The notes below the pieces were generated by a model that was given only the letters and a program-made list of their open reading frames with translations, was not told where the DNA came from and searched no databases. The translations under genes and the position numbers were made by a program. This document shows, one piece after another, positions 43,983 to 54,356 of a stretch of DNA of 64,000 nt; position 1 is the first letter of the stretch; each line of letters begins with the position of its first letter. The DNA lies in contig NZ_PDDM01000002.1 of assembly GCF_002914585.1 (NCBI RefSeq), positions 62,001-126,000 on the forward strand, in the 5' to 3' direction. This DNA comes from Pseudanabaena sp. BC1403. GTDB lineage: Bacteria; Cyanobacteriota; Cyanobacteriia; Pseudanabaenales; Pseudanabaenaceae.

Positions 43983-45920
43983 ATGAGTGAATCTCTTCCC
44001 TTGATTTATGACGGTCAAACTGCAAAGTATTTTGGTTCCGTAGATCCCCAATTCCTTGAAGATGCTCATTCCCAAATTAGTGAAGTGGCGCAAATATTCA
44101 TAAATCAAGGTTTGGACTATCTGGGTAAAATTACTTCTTCAGAGTTTGCGAATGTTGAGATATATGCATTGGCAACGCCAGACCAATCTATTGTGGTTTC
44201 CCTAATGGCAACCAAGACAGGATTAGGTGGAATTGATTGTGTTTCTAAATTTGCTGATGACAGTTTCTTAACCACAACGACTACCAAGGTTCTTGAACAT
44301 GCCTACGATGAGCAGAAGCTATATCGAGTTTCTTTTGCTGGCGCAAGTGCCACAGATTTATTTGCTCAACATCAACTTTATATCGAAGATTTTGTAGAAC
44401 GTTGTGGTGCAGTTCAGGCGGTATTTACTGATTTGTTAGCGATCGCGCAAATGATCGAAGAATATACTATTCGTCAGCAATCCAATACTGGGCATATATT
44501 TCTGCAATTGGCTGGTGGGTTTGCCCAAGCACAAGTTAATCTGGTGATGAATGATGATAGTAGTCATAAAGAAGATGACGAAGAAGATTTTATTGAGGAT
44601 GAGGACGATCCCGAAGATGATGGAGAATTTACAGAGGACGACGATTTTGATCAAACAGATTTAAGTTCAGCGATCAGGAAAAATAACTTTCCCCTTTTAC
44701 AAAGGCTACTAGAAGATGGTGCAGATCCTAATGAGGATATGGAGGATGACTATCGAGCAATCATGGAAGCGGCTTTTCATGGAAATTTAGAAATGGTGAA
44801 GCTTTTGGTAGCTTATGGTGCGGATGTGAGCGCTTGGGGTCAGGGCGAAACAGCAATTATGAGCGCGGCTCATGGTCAGCATCAAGCCATATACGACTAT
44901 CTCTATCCACTTGTTGATGCAGAAACTCGTCGCTACGCCGATAAACATGGACAGAAAGCATTAGACAATGCCCGAAAACGTCAATCTCGTTTGGCAAACA
45001 AAATCGGCGAAAAGTTGGGAGAGGCTGCCATGTATGGGAAATTAGCTGAAGTTCAGAAATTATTGGCATCTGGGGCTGATCCGAATATCATTACTGAATG
45101 TGGCAAAAGTCCCTTGATGCTGGCTGCGATGTATGGGCATAAAAATGTCATATCAGCCCTATTGAAGGCGGGTACTGACCCAAATCTCGCTGGCGATGAA
45201 GAGTTTGATGAAGGAATGACAGCATTAATGTATATTGCCAGTAGCTTTTTTGCCTCCAATCGAGCGGAGGTAATTAAGTTTCTTGTGGAGCATGGTGCTA
45301 ATGTTGATCTTCAAAATGACAAGGGAAAAACCGCACTGATGGTGGCGGGTGAGAATACAGATGCAGTGAAAGCTTTGATAGAAATGGGAGCCAATCTCGA
45401 TCTCAGAGATAACGAAGGCAATACTGCCATGATGTCAGGGAGTTGGTCAGTACAAGGTTTATTACGACGAGCAGGAGCTTCTGAAGAAGGGCTAAATGAT
45501 GTTGCCCTAGTAGAAGCATCGCGTAATGGCAACCTCATCAAGGTAGAGGAACTAATCCAAGCAGGGGCGAATGTGAATTATAGGGATGGTCGAGCCTTAG
45601 TTGCTGCTGCTGGAGAAGGGCATTTGGATATTGTCGATCGCCTGATTAGGGCAGGAGCCGATGTCAATTTAGGATGGAAATCAGGATTTACTCCCATTGC
45701 TAGTGCCGCCTATAGAGGATACTTAAATGTTGTCCAGAAATTATTAGCCGAGGGAGCTAATCCCTTTCAACGTACCCATGATGATGAATTTGATGATGCT
45801 TTGGACTATGCAAGAAGAGGACAATATGAAGGACATCATAAAGAGAGAGATTCTGATTATACCGCTATTATCGAGCTATTAGAATCACAATCTAAGGCTG
45901 CAATGGTGAAAGACATTTGA
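43983..45920 (+). CDS. ankyrin-repeat protein with N-terminal unknown domain and acidic linker
   Basis: A 645-residue soluble protein. Residues 1-180 form an uncharacterised alpha/beta domain. A highly acidic linker covers about 188-222 (mostly D/E). From about 224 to 635 are some ten ankyrin repeats, e.g. LLQRLLEDGADPNED, MVKLLVAYGADVSAWG, VIKFLVEHGANVDLQND and VEELIQAGANVNYRDG. One repeat carries a longer insertion (about 300-340). Ankyrin arrays bind other proteins; no enzymatic motif is visible. No operon partners are evident. It is terminated by the hairpin at 45952. Confidence 0.88.
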   Translation: MSESLPLIYDGQTAKYFGSVDPQFLEDAHSQISEVAQIFINQGLDYLGKITSSEFANVEIYALATPDQSIVVSLMATKTGLGGIDCVSKFADDSFLTTTTTKVLEHAYDEQKLYRVSFAGASATDLFAQHQLYIEDFVERCGAVQAVFTDLLAIAQMIEEYTIRQQSNTGHIFLQLAGGFAQAQVNLVMNDDSSHKEDDEEDFIEDEDDPEDDGEFTEDDDFDQTDLSSAIRKNNFPLLQRLLEDGADPNEDMEDDYRAIMEAAFHGNLEMVKLLVAYGADVSAWGQGETAIMSAAHGQHQAIYDYLYPLVDAETRRYADKHGQKALDNARKRQSRLANKIGEKLGEAAMYGKLAEVQKLLASGADPNIITECGKSPLMLAAMYGHKNVISALLKAGTDPNLAGDEEFDEGMTALMYIASSFFASNRAEVIKFLVEHGANVDLQNDKGKTALMVAGENTDAVKALIEMGANLDLRDNEGNTAMMSGSWSVQGLLRRAGASEEGLNDVALVEASRNGNLIKVEELIQAGANVNYRDGRALVAAAGEGHLDIVDRLIRAGADVNLGWKSGFTPIASAAYRGYLNVVQKLLAEGANPFQRTHDDEFDDALDYARRGQYEGHHKERDSDYTAIIELLESQSKAAMVKDI

Positions 45921-45951
45921 CCTACAGCGATTTGTACTCAACCCCGATCCG

Positions 45952-45996
45952 ATACATTTTTGAAGGTGTTGCTTCGCAACACTTTCAAAAATGTAT
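45952..45996. terminator. 21-bp stem with TTC loop
   Basis: atacatttttgaaggtgttg c pairs with 45976-45996 with one G-T wobble. The apex is GC-TTC-GC. It lies 32 bp after the ankyrin gene. Confidence 0.6.
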
Positions 45997-46107
45997 TGAG
46001 GTTCGTTTGATCGGGAATTGCTTATGACTTGAGATACTGTTAGAGACTAAACTAAATTTAGGGTAAAGTTAAGCCAATCTTACAGATATTCTTAGGGAAA
46101 TGGGCAT

Positions 46108-47073
46108 ATGTCACAGGGTAAAGAAACTACAGTTTTAGTATTGTCGATGCTAGTTACAGCAGGGATTGCTGGCGGAGGCTACTGGTTTTTTTCACAACAA
46201 AAATCGGCAGTAGTACCAGCTACCACGGCAACACCAGATTCATCAGCACAACCAACCCCGCCCGTACTAACGTCAACAAACTTAAACCTTGATACATCTC
46301 TGCCCAATCCTAGTATTTTGGGAATAGATGGCAGTACGGCGATGGTTGCTCTAATTAAAGCTCTGCGTAATGACTTTAGCCAAGTTAATCCAAACATACC
46401 GAGCGCCTATGGAGTTCCAGATGGTAATCCAACTGGTTCAAATCAGGGATTGAAAAATCTCATTGATGGTAGTATCGCGATCGCGGCGACTTCTCGCCCG
46501 CTCAAAGCTGCCGAAGCCCAAGCAGGTATACAATTAGTGCCGATCGCTAAAGATGCGATCGCCTTAGTAGTTGGCATTAATAATCCCTTTAAAGGTAATT
46601 TAACTAAGGATCAAGTACGCGATATCTATCTGGGTAAAATTACTAACTGGTCACAGGTTGGCGGGGCAAATCAACCAATTAGAGTGATCAATCGCGCCAT
46701 CACAAGCGGAACTAGAGAAGCTTTTCAAGATATTGTTTTACTCGGTCAAGGGTTCGCGCCAGATAGTCCTAACTTCATTACATGGAAACAAGACGAAACA
46801 ACAGCAATTTTGCGTGATATAGGCGATAACGGGATCAGTTATGCCACAGTTTCACAGGTAGAGAAGCAAGAAATTGTGAGAATTATTGCGATCGATGGAG
46901 TTCTGCCTACGGACGTTAGTGCGGTCAAAGCTGGCAAATATCCAATTAGTCGCAGTCTATTTTTAGGTGTGAAAAAGATCACCAGTCCTGTCACGAAGCA
47001 GTTTATTGAGTTTGCGCTCTCACCTCAAGGGCAACAAATTGTCCAAAGGCTAGGATTTATTTCTGTGAATTAG
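46108..47073 (+). CDS. PstS-like phosphate-binding periplasmic protein
   Basis: A 321-residue protein with an N-terminal membrane anchor or signal (TTVLVLSMLVTAGIAGGGYWFF, 7-29) and a Thr/Pro linker. A type II solute-binding fold (about 60-320) follows: IDGSTAMVALIKALRNDF, IAIAATSRPLKAAE, GKITNWSQVGGANQPIRVINRAITSGTREAFQ and the C-terminal FIEFALSPQGQQIVQ. These are the PBP-like phosphate-binding marks (T/S clusters near 70 and SGTREAF near 205). No pstCAB genes adjoin. It may be a scavenging or sensing protein. Confidence 0.88.
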   Translation: MSQGKETTVLVLSMLVTAGIAGGGYWFFSQQKSAVVPATTATPDSSAQPTPPVLTSTNLNLDTSLPNPSILGIDGSTAMVALIKALRNDFSQVNPNIPSAYGVPDGNPTGSNQGLKNLIDGSIAIAATSRPLKAAEAQAGIQLVPIAKDAIALVVGINNPFKGNLTKDQVRDIYLGKITNWSQVGGANQPIRVINRAITSGTREAFQDIVLLGQGFAPDSPNFITWKQDETTAILRDIGDNGISYATVSQVEKQEIVRIIAIDGVLPTDVSAVKAGKYPISRSLFLGVKKITSPVTKQFIEFALSPQGQQIVQRLGFISVN

Positions 47074-47083
47074 ATTGTACGCC

Positions 47084-47116
47084 AAAAGAGTGAGAGACGA
47101 GGTCTCTTGCTCTTTT
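47084..47116. terminator. bidirectional stem-loop between convergent genes
   Basis: aaaagagtgagagac pairs with gtctcttgctctttt (two wobble pairs) over GAG. It has A and T tracts on the two sides, suiting both the PstS-like gene (+) and the receptor gene (-). Confidence 0.7.
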
Positions 47117-47120
47117 AGCT

Positions 47121-50100
47121 TTAAACTGATCCTAAATTGTCTGGCTCAACTTTCTTAGGAGGAATCTTCTTCTCAATTTTCTCTTCCTCAATATCTAAGT
47201 TGCCTGACAGAAAATCATCAATTTCGGCTCTAGCTGTATTGATTGAATCTTCTATTGGCAAGTCAAAAGCAGAAAAGTCAAACTCATGCTCGCTTTCTAA
47301 TTCAATATTACTATCTTCAGTCTCTAAAGAATCATTATTAAGATTAGGTAAGTGTGGCAATGTTTGCAAATCTGGTAAATCCATAGATAGATTGTCAAAT
47401 TCTTCATCTGATTCATCCATGAGACTTTCTAGTAGATTATCAGCAAACCCATAGATATCGCCATCTGACGCGGCACTAACTTCATCTTCATCTGGGTATC
47501 CAATGGACAGATCATCATCTGAATCAGTGAATTTTGCTCTATTTACATCTCTGTCTTCAGTAACTGCATCAAGCCAACTATCCGATAAATCCAGAGAAAG
47601 ATCTGGCATAGATTCAGAATTTACTGAATCTATGCCAAAACTACTAGCCTCAGAGATACTAAAGCCTAGAGAATCTCCTGAAGATTCTACATCTAGATCG
47701 TTTGCTCCATCTGAGATCGCCTCAAAAACAATTGAATCTTCTAAAACTAAAGCGTTGTCCGCAAAGTTTTCCGCATCCATCAGTTCACTAAACTTGATCG
47801 ATTCGTCCTCAGATTCTAAACCTCCAGTCAAAGCTGCAAAAGTTGAGGTATTCTCATCTAAGTCAACGTTGTCTTCAGAATTGCTGATAAATTCTTGATA
47901 GCTTAAGCTTAATTCTGTTCCTTGCTCTAGATTGTCACTAAATACTGAGGACAAATCTGCTTCTGACTCATTCAGTATGAGTTCATCAAAAGTTATAGGA
48001 GATTCTTCCTCCAACGAATTTATTGGAGCCCCAAAATCATCTGCTTCATTCGATATGCCAAAATCAAACATTTCATTCATTAATGCATCATCATTTTCTT
48101 CCATGTTTGACAAATCTGGCAGATCAAAGGTCGAACTAAAGCTATCAGATGCAAAAGAAGACTGACCTTCAGTCAAATCTTCCTGAATGTTAGAGATTTC
48201 GCCAAAAACTGATGCGATCGCGTCATCAGTCTCCGATCCTATAAATTCCTCTTCTATATTTTCACTTTCATCAATCAATGAAGGAAATGCTAGCTCTGAT
48301 TCTGTCAGGGCTGATGCACTTATGTCTTCGGCTTCAGTAAATGAAGGAAATGCTAGCTCTGATTCTGTCAGGGCTGATGCGCTAATGTCTTCGGCTTCAG
48401 TAGAGAATGTAGTATATGCTGCATCCATTTGCTGAGTTGGCAAATCTTCCTCTATTTCAAAGGAGAAGTCCTCAGAAAGCTCATCAGGAATTTCTACTAA
48501 CTGTTGATCAGATAGATCTAATACTGGCGATTCTTGCAGGTCTATTTCTGAAGAGAAAGAATCTTCTTCTTGAAGATTTGTAGAAAAGTCAAATGCTTCG
48601 GAGACTTGCTCGTTGGCTGGGCTTGCACTTGCGTGAAAGATCGCAGACAAGTCTGACTCATCTGAGCCTGAGGAATCAGTCTGCCAGATTGATTCTAACT
48701 CATTAGCTTGTTCCACTAGACTATCTGTTTCATTTTGATCAAGTCCGAATTGGTCGTATTGATCGCCCAGATCTGCTACCGCATCTTCTTCAATCACATT
48801 AAACAATGAAGACAAATCTTCAAATTGCTCATCAGGCAAGTCTGGTGAAGAGATACCTTGAGCTTCTTGGACAAAAGACTCATCGCCTTGAATATTTGCA
48901 AAAGTATCGAATGGATTGATCAATCCTTCACTTTCATTGATGGGACTATCATCAAATAAGCCATTAGAAGAACTTTCCGCAAAATCATCTAATTCAGCTA
49001 AATCAGGTGATTCCATCGACAAGCTTTCATTGATTTCAAAAGTGAATTCTGTTGATTGCTGCTTAGATAGATCTATTGAAGATGATTGAATTTCCAACTC
49101 TGATGCGATCGCATAATCGTCATAATCATTTACTTGATCATTAAAAGCCCCAGCAATTTCTTCGCCCAACCCCTCACTCACTTGATTCGGCATCGGATCA
49201 AAGAAATTATCTGGTTCGACTGAATTTGTGTAACTTGTTAATGGAACATCATCGATTTCAAAATTAAACTCTTCTATAAATTCATCATCTGAAGATTCAT
49301 CAAGATAAATATCGGGGATTTGAGCAGGTGACTCAAATAAGTTCTCTTGATTTTCAAGATTATTAGAATAAACATCAACTGGTTGCTCTAATTGATCTAA
49401 GTCAAATACATCGTTAGGATCTTGTCCAAGTAGTTCGTAGTTCAATTCATCATCAGTAGCCTCTGGGAGAGTAGCCTCTGGGAGAGTAGCCTCAACATCT
49501 TCAGCAACAGCAAAGGACTCGTCTAGAGAATAATTAAGAGCTTCATTCAAGCCTGTATCAAATGGGGACTCATCAAAAGATATGTCAAAAGAATTACCAA
49601 AATCCTCATTGGAAGTTATTTCTAAAGAGCCATCTAAAGAGCCATCTAAAGATTCATTAATCACATCGCTAGATGCAAATTGCTCGTAATCTCCAAACTC
49701 GTTGAATTCAGAACTCTCAGAAATGTTGTCAGGATTGCTTGCTGAGAAACTTATATCAGATTCACTTAATTCAAATATACTGCCACTATTTGCGATCGCA
49801 GAATCATCGACATCCACTGTTGGTTGAAATACTGTTTGATCGTCCATCGCAAATGGATCAAAGCTATCCACAGCTTGATTAACTTCAGGAGATTTTATTG
49901 AATTAATGTTGTCAAAGAATGAATTGGAATCATCAAGCGTAGATTCTATATCCATTTTTGGGATTATGAAGTCATCGTCATCCAAGTCTGGAATAGAAAA
50001 ATCAACAAAAGTTGGCAAGTTCAGATTTTCATCTTCAGCAAGTGGGGTCACAGTACCAAAAGCAGTGTCTTCTAAAAATGAAGAGGTTGCAGAAACAATT

Positions 50101-53006
50101 AAAGGATCACTTGAAGCTTCAACGATCGAAAACTCGTTCACTCCCTCCATCTGATTTTTTAGAGTTGGCTCAGTATCCTCTAGTGAAGACTCTTCTTCAA
50201 GTAAACTATCATCATAGATTTCTTGTTTGAGGTCTGCAAGGAGTGATTCTTCGATTAGAGAGATGTCTGTGAGATTAGAATATGCTGCTGAATCTTGATT
50301 TTGATGATCGGTAACATCTCCTGACATGAAATTTTCTGAAACGGAATCAAAACTTTGTTCTTGCAGTGATTCGGCAATATTATCTTCGATTAGGTCATTG
50401 CTAACACCATCGTCAAGTAAATTTTCAAGATATCTACTATCGGTAGCAGTGTTATCTTCGTAGTCAGCCGTTGCATTTTCATTTGGCAAAGCCTGCGCTG
50501 ATTGCGAAAAGCTAACTGCCGTTGCCGATGCGGCTACAGCGATCGCAGGTGCAATTGCACCTAAATTCTTGTTAGTCCCAATATTTCTCGATTCTGTTGA
50601 GGAATCGAACAAACTGTTGACAGATGTATCAGAGATTAGTGGTCCAGATGTTTCAGGGAGGCGGAAGAACTGAATGCCTTGTAATAGTTGCTGTGCTTGA
50701 TCTCCCATCGCTTCAGCTTGTTGTCGAGCAGATCGAGTTAGGTCGGCAGTGCGATCTGCTAACTGCGCAATTTCGCTCATATAACTTGCTGTAGAACCTG
50801 CCGCTTCAGCAATTTCGCTACTAGACTCAGTAATAGTTTGTCCAATTTGCACAACTTCTTCGGTAGCCATTTGAATGCTATTGAAGGCAGATTGTGAGGA
50901 CTCTACACCAGTTGTAAAGCCTGAGACCAGTCCACTTAGATTCTGAACTTCAGCATCGATCGCTGTTACCACAGTTTGGATTTGGGATGTACGTTGCTGT
51001 AGCACCGTCAAACCGTCATTGGTTTGAGTTGCCAAATCATTAACTTGACCTGCGATTGACTCAAATTCACGGGCTACACTAGCAAATTGTTTAGGATCTT
51101 TTTGTTCAGCAGCGCGGGCAGCTACAAGGGTGGCATTGAGAGCCAGAACTTGAGTTAAAGAAGCAATTTGACCTTGATCTTGTACAAATTGTTCTGCGAG
51201 ACCAACGAATTCGCCCAATGTTTTCATGCGTTGCACGATTTGGGCTGAACCTGTCTGTAAGACGCTAATACTATCAGTTAGGGCGATAATCGCTATTTGC
51301 CCAGAAGCAACTGTGTCGCGTACTTCTTGAAGTGATTGGTTAGCAACATTGACCTGCGCTGAAGATCTCTCTGCGATTGCCGCGACCTGTTCTGTAAGGG
51401 CTTGTCCTTGGGCAATTGACTGGGCTTGCTCAGCGGTATTTAGCACCACGGTTTTGGCTAATTCTTCAAGATCTGAAGCTCCCTGTGCTACCTGTTTAGC
51501 TGTACCTAAGACGCTGGAGATAATCTCTACGAGTTTTTCGCGTAGACGGTTGAGGGTATCGGCGACTAGCCCTGTAGCGCGATCATTTACTTGTGCCTCA
51601 ATAGTGAGATCCCCCTCTTCCATTGATGAGACAACATCTAATAGGTTGCCTACCTCAGCCTCCATTAACTCTGTTTCTGCAAAATTTTGCTGAATCTGTG
51701 CAGCTGCCGATATGTCATCATCAGATGACAATGGTTGGCTTAATCCACTACGCAAGCGGATTTCATTGCTTTTTACTTGTTGGAAGGTATTTTTAATCGA
51801 GAGGCTAAGATGATCAATTTCATCTTTACCAGCAATATTTACGCCTGAATTTCCTTGTTGACTCAAGTAGCGATCGCATTCTTCGGTAAGTGGCTTAAGC
51901 CGCTTTTTGAGAGAGTTGACAAATAATAATATGGCGATCGCCAAAATTGCACTGATGCTAACAGCCGCAACCCCGAATGGAAGCATTAGCTTATTGGTGA
52001 TTTCTGTCTCAGACAACTGTGCTACAAAGAGCAAATTGCTACCTTGGATTTTGCGGTATGCCCAGAGATAGCCTCCAGTTTGGACAATTCCTGATGGTTC
52101 GGTTTTAGCTTGTTGAGCAAGACTAACGATAGTCTGTGTGATCGCAGGATTTTGGGTTTGCGTTGTCTGAAACTTGGAAGAGGAGGTAATTACTTGACCA
52201 GTACTGCTAGCCACCAAAAAACCAAATTTGCTTTCATAAGTAGGCTCTTGATAGGAAGCTGTGTCGATCAATGACAAAATCTCACTCGCGATCGCATCAG
52301 CATTGACAATCCCCACAACTTTCTGACCATCGCTGATGGGAGCACTGTAGGTGATAATCGTCTTGCCCAATGCAGTATATGGCTGGGACCAAGATGCATT
52401 TCCCTTGAGCGTATCTTCATAAAATGGCGCTTTTTGAATGTCAGGGCGATCTCCAGACAACAATTTATCATTGGGCGCAGCCAGCTTTCGCCCAGATGTT
52501 TCAGTCTTTAAGCCAGACTGCTCTTTCCAAACATAGGGGATAATTGGTTTGGCTGGGGCAAATAGTAAATTACCGTTTGAGGCGATTCCCATGCCCGCTA
52601 TGGATTTTTTACTCTGTAATCCATCTACAATCAAACTTTGGTAGGGCTCAGAACCCTTGTTTTTGGGCTGCATCTGAGATAAGATTTTTGCCCCAGTTGC
52701 AACCTCATCAACCGCTTGACGTACATCTGAGAGCTTAGCCTCGATTTGACGAGTCTTCACTTCTGCCGATGTATCAACTTCTCTACGAGTGCTACTTAGT
52801 AATTCTTGATAAAACCAATATCCTAAGCCACCTAAGCCAATCAGCGATGTGCCGATCGCAATCAGCAGCAATCCCAGCCCCATTGAGCCTCTAGGTTTAT
52901 TAGGCTTGGGGACATTCTGCGACTTGGGCGATCTTTTGGGAGATGCCTGATTGCTCTTGCTTACAGAAGTCGCTCGGTTTTTCTTAGATGTGCTTGCCAT
53001 ATGCAT
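47121..53006 (-). CDS. giant PilJ-like methyl-accepting chemotaxis protein with acidic tail
   Basis: A 1961-residue chemoreceptor. Basic N-terminus, TM1 about 42-66, periplasmic dCache-like domain about 70-338 (TYSAPISDGQKVVGIVNADA), TM2 about 341-365, and HAMP-like segments around 370-520 (SSMEEGDLTIEAQVNDRATGLVADTLNRLR). The signalling coiled coil covers about 520-790 with the tip region LTQVLALNATLVAARAAEQ and FASVAREFESIAGQVNDLA. After residue 800 comes about 1160 residues of low-complexity Asp/Glu/Ser-rich sequence. It contains duplicated units (e.g. AEDISASALTESELAFPS twice, 48286-48400) and LPEAT and DGSL repeats. Last gene of a CheY-CheW-receptor operon, as in Pil/Tax systems controlling type IV pili. 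The tail's role is unknown. Confidence 0.9.
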   Translation of the reverse strand: MHMASTSKKNRATSVSKSNQASPKRSPKSQNVPKPNKPRGSMGLGLLLIAIGTSLIGLGGLGYWFYQELLSSTRREVDTSAEVKTRQIEAKLSDVRQAVDEVATGAKILSQMQPKNKGSEPYQSLIVDGLQSKKSIAGMGIASNGNLLFAPAKPIIPYVWKEQSGLKTETSGRKLAAPNDKLLSGDRPDIQKAPFYEDTLKGNASWSQPYTALGKTIITYSAPISDGQKVVGIVNADAIASEILSLIDTASYQEPTYESKFGFLVASSTGQVITSSSKFQTTQTQNPAITQTIVSLAQQAKTEPSGIVQTGGYLWAYRKIQGSNLLFVAQLSETEITNKLMLPFGVAAVSISAILAIAILLFVNSLKKRLKPLTEECDRYLSQQGNSGVNIAGKDEIDHLSLSIKNTFQQVKSNEIRLRSGLSQPLSSDDDISAAAQIQQNFAETELMEAEVGNLLDVVSSMEEGDLTIEAQVNDRATGLVADTLNRLREKLVEIISSVLGTAKQVAQGASDLEELAKTVVLNTAEQAQSIAQGQALTEQVAAIAERSSAQVNVANQSLQEVRDTVASGQIAIIALTDSISVLQTGSAQIVQRMKTLGEFVGLAEQFVQDQGQIASLTQVLALNATLVAARAAEQKDPKQFASVAREFESIAGQVNDLATQTNDGLTVLQQRTSQIQTVVTAIDAEVQNLSGLVSGFTTGVESSQSAFNSIQMATEEVVQIGQTITESSSEIAEAAGSTASYMSEIAQLADRTADLTRSARQQAEAMGDQAQQLLQGIQFFRLPETSGPLISDTSVNSLFDSSTESRNIGTNKNLGAIAPAIAVAASATAVSFSQSAQALPNENATADYEDNTATDSRYLENLLDDGVSNDLIEDNIAESLQEQSFDSVSENFMSGDVTDHQNQDSAAYSNLTDISLIEESLLADLKQEIYDDSLLEEESSLEDTEPTLKNQMEGVNEFSIVEASSDPLIVSATSSFLEDTAFGTVTPLAEDENLNLPTFVDFSIPDLDDDDFIIPKMDIESTLDDSNSFFDNINSIKSPEVNQAVDSFDPFAMDDQTVFQPTVDVDDSAIANSGSIFELSESDISFSASNPDNISESSEFNEFGDYEQFASSDVINESLDGSLDGSLEITSNEDFGNSFDISFDESPFDTGLNEALNYSLDESFAVAEDVEATLPEATLPEATDDELNYELLGQDPNDVFDLDQLEQPVDVYSNNLENQENLFESPAQIPDIYLDESSDDEFIEEFNFEIDDVPLTSYTNSVEPDNFFDPMPNQVSEGLGEEIAGAFNDQVNDYDDYAIASELEIQSSSIDLSKQQSTEFTFEINESLSMESPDLAELDDFAESSSNGLFDDSPINESEGLINPFDTFANIQGDESFVQEAQGISSPDLPDEQFEDLSSLFNVIEEDAVADLGDQYDQFGLDQNETDSLVEQANELESIWQTDSSGSDESDLSAIFHASASPANEQVSEAFDFSTNLQEEDSFSSEIDLQESPVLDLSDQQLVEIPDELSEDFSFEIEEDLPTQQMDAAYTTFSTEAEDISASALTESELAFPSFTEAEDISASALTESELAFPSLIDESENIEEEFIGSETDDAIASVFGEISNIQEDLTEGQSSFASDSFSSTFDLPDLSNMEENDDALMNEMFDFGISNEADDFGAPINSLEEESPITFDELILNESEADLSSVFSDNLEQGTELSLSYQEFISNSEDNVDLDENTSTFAALTGGLESEDESIKFSELMDAENFADNALVLEDSIVFEAISDGANDLDVESSGDSLGFSISEASSFGIDSVNSESMPDLSLDLSDSWLDAVTEDRDVNRAKFTDSDDDLSIGYPDEDEVSAASDGDIYGFADNLLESLMDESDEEFDNLSMDLPDLQTLPHLPNLNNDSLETEDSNIELESEHEFDFSAFDLPIEDSINTARAEIDDFLSGNLDIEEEKIEKKIPPKKVEPDNLGSV

Positions 53007-53162
53007 CCGCTATAGGGAAAGGACTCGGATATTTTTGTGAAAGCTATCCTACACCATACCTGCCACATTCAATAAGCCTTCTAAATAGATCTATAGACGG
53101 ATCTGAAGATCTGATAATTTAGCTTAGTGTTTTGATCGACCTTAACTTGTTAGCTCCAAGTA

Positions 53163-53747
53163 TTAGCTTGAAAGATTCCAACGTTGCGGCTGCCAAATGT
53201 GGGTAGGAATACTAGATAAGATAATTTCAATGGGAGTATACTCGTTCTCCTTAATATTCGCTACTATTTGATTTGTTTTTTTTGGAGAGTTAGATGAAGA
53301 AATCGATGGAAGCGTTGGCTGAGCTAGCTCTGAAGAATAAATATTTATTTCTTGATACTCATCAATAGTTAGGCTGCCAATCACCCGATCTACGATTACA
53401 CCAACCCCACCCAAATTTTTGCCCCCCAAATCGTCAGCAATTTTGCTTAGCCTCACCGCCGTCAAAGATTCCGTGATTAAAGTGCGTTGTTCGCCCATTA
53501 GCAATCGTAATAACAACAATGGCATTACATTTGCCTGATGATGCGTTACACCAATAATTGCTGTTTCATAAAAGGGTAAAGATACGATTGCATTGCGATC
53601 AATAATAATAATTTCTGATACTAGTACATCTGGAAAAGTAACTGAGCGATCGCCAACCTTTGCCACAATATATCGGTTACTTGGTGCAACTAGCTGATTT
53701 AACAATTTCTCTACTGCATTAGCTTTGCTAATCTCAGAAATACTCAT
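53163..53747 (-). CDS. CheW-like coupling protein (PilI type)
   Basis: A 194-residue CheW-domain protein. A beta-rich core (about 22-150) includes IIDRNAIVSLPFYETAIIGVTHHQANVMPLLLLRLLMG, where family members have G..n..G.ilpvvdL. A Ser-rich linker and extra C-terminal segment follow. It would couple the receptor encoded downstream to a CheA kinase. Its ATG overlaps the preceding receiver gene's stop by 4 bp, so translation is coupled. Confidence 0.85.
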   Translation of the reverse strand: MSISEISKANAVEKLLNQLVAPSNRYIVAKVGDRSVTFPDVLVSEIIIIDRNAIVSLPFYETAIIGVTHHQANVMPLLLLRLLMGEQRTLITESLTAVRLSKIADDLGGKNLGGVGVIVDRVIGSLTIDEYQEINIYSSELAQPTLPSISSSNSPKKTNQIVANIKENEYTPIEIILSSIPTHIWQPQRWNLSS

Positions 53748-54121
53748 TTCACTCGTTGTGGTAACTTATTTAAAACTTCAGTTAAAGACTCGCGACTAAC
53801 GGGTTTTGGCAAATAGTCATTCGCTTTAGCGCGTTTTAGCCCATAGTCAATTTCCAGCCTTGAGCTTTTGGTGGAGCATAGTATCACGTACTGATCGGCA
53901 ATTTGGTGTTGCGATCGCAGTTCTCTCAAAAACTTGTACCCATCTTGTTCTGGCAACACAATATCCAAGAAAATTGCTGTGTAGGAATTGTTGATGATTT
54001 TATCCAAAGCGCCTATAGTCGATTCGCAGAAATCTACTGTATGTCCAAAATCCTTTAAGAAAGAACTTAACAAATGCCTCTGGATTGCCGAATCATCAAT
54101 TATTAAAAAATTCTCGCTCAT
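53744..54121 (-). CDS. CheY-like response regulator (PilH type)
   Basis: A 125-residue single receiver domain. The acidic pocket is IIDDS (8-12), the phospho-Asp is in AIFLDIVLPEQDG near 54, and the switch Thr/Ser (CSTKS) near 83. The conserved Lys lies in DYLPKPVS near 105. It follows the two PATAN-receiver genes and precedes CheW, a standard Pil-type order. It probably acts as a phosphate sink or output regulator for motility. Confidence 0.92.
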   Translation of the reverse strand: MSENFLIIDDSAIQRHLLSSFLKDFGHTVDFCESTIGALDKIINNSYTAIFLDIVLPEQDGYKFLRELRSQHQIADQYVILCSTKSSRLEIDYGLKRAKANDYLPKPVSRESLTEVLNKLPQRVK

Positions 54122-54356
54122 AATTCTTACCTTAAATTGAATGCAGTTAATTAAATACAGCTACTTACGATTAATTGATAGTTACTGTAAACCTAGACAA
54201 TTAGCTTTATCTATTCTTTCTTTACTATTTCTAATATCTTGAAGATATTCAAAAGTTTTTGTCAAGAACTATACAGATTAATGAATGTAAACTAAAATAT
54301 ACTTGATTGATTTATTGCTTACAGGATTAGCCTTACAGCGCTAATATAGCTGGATT

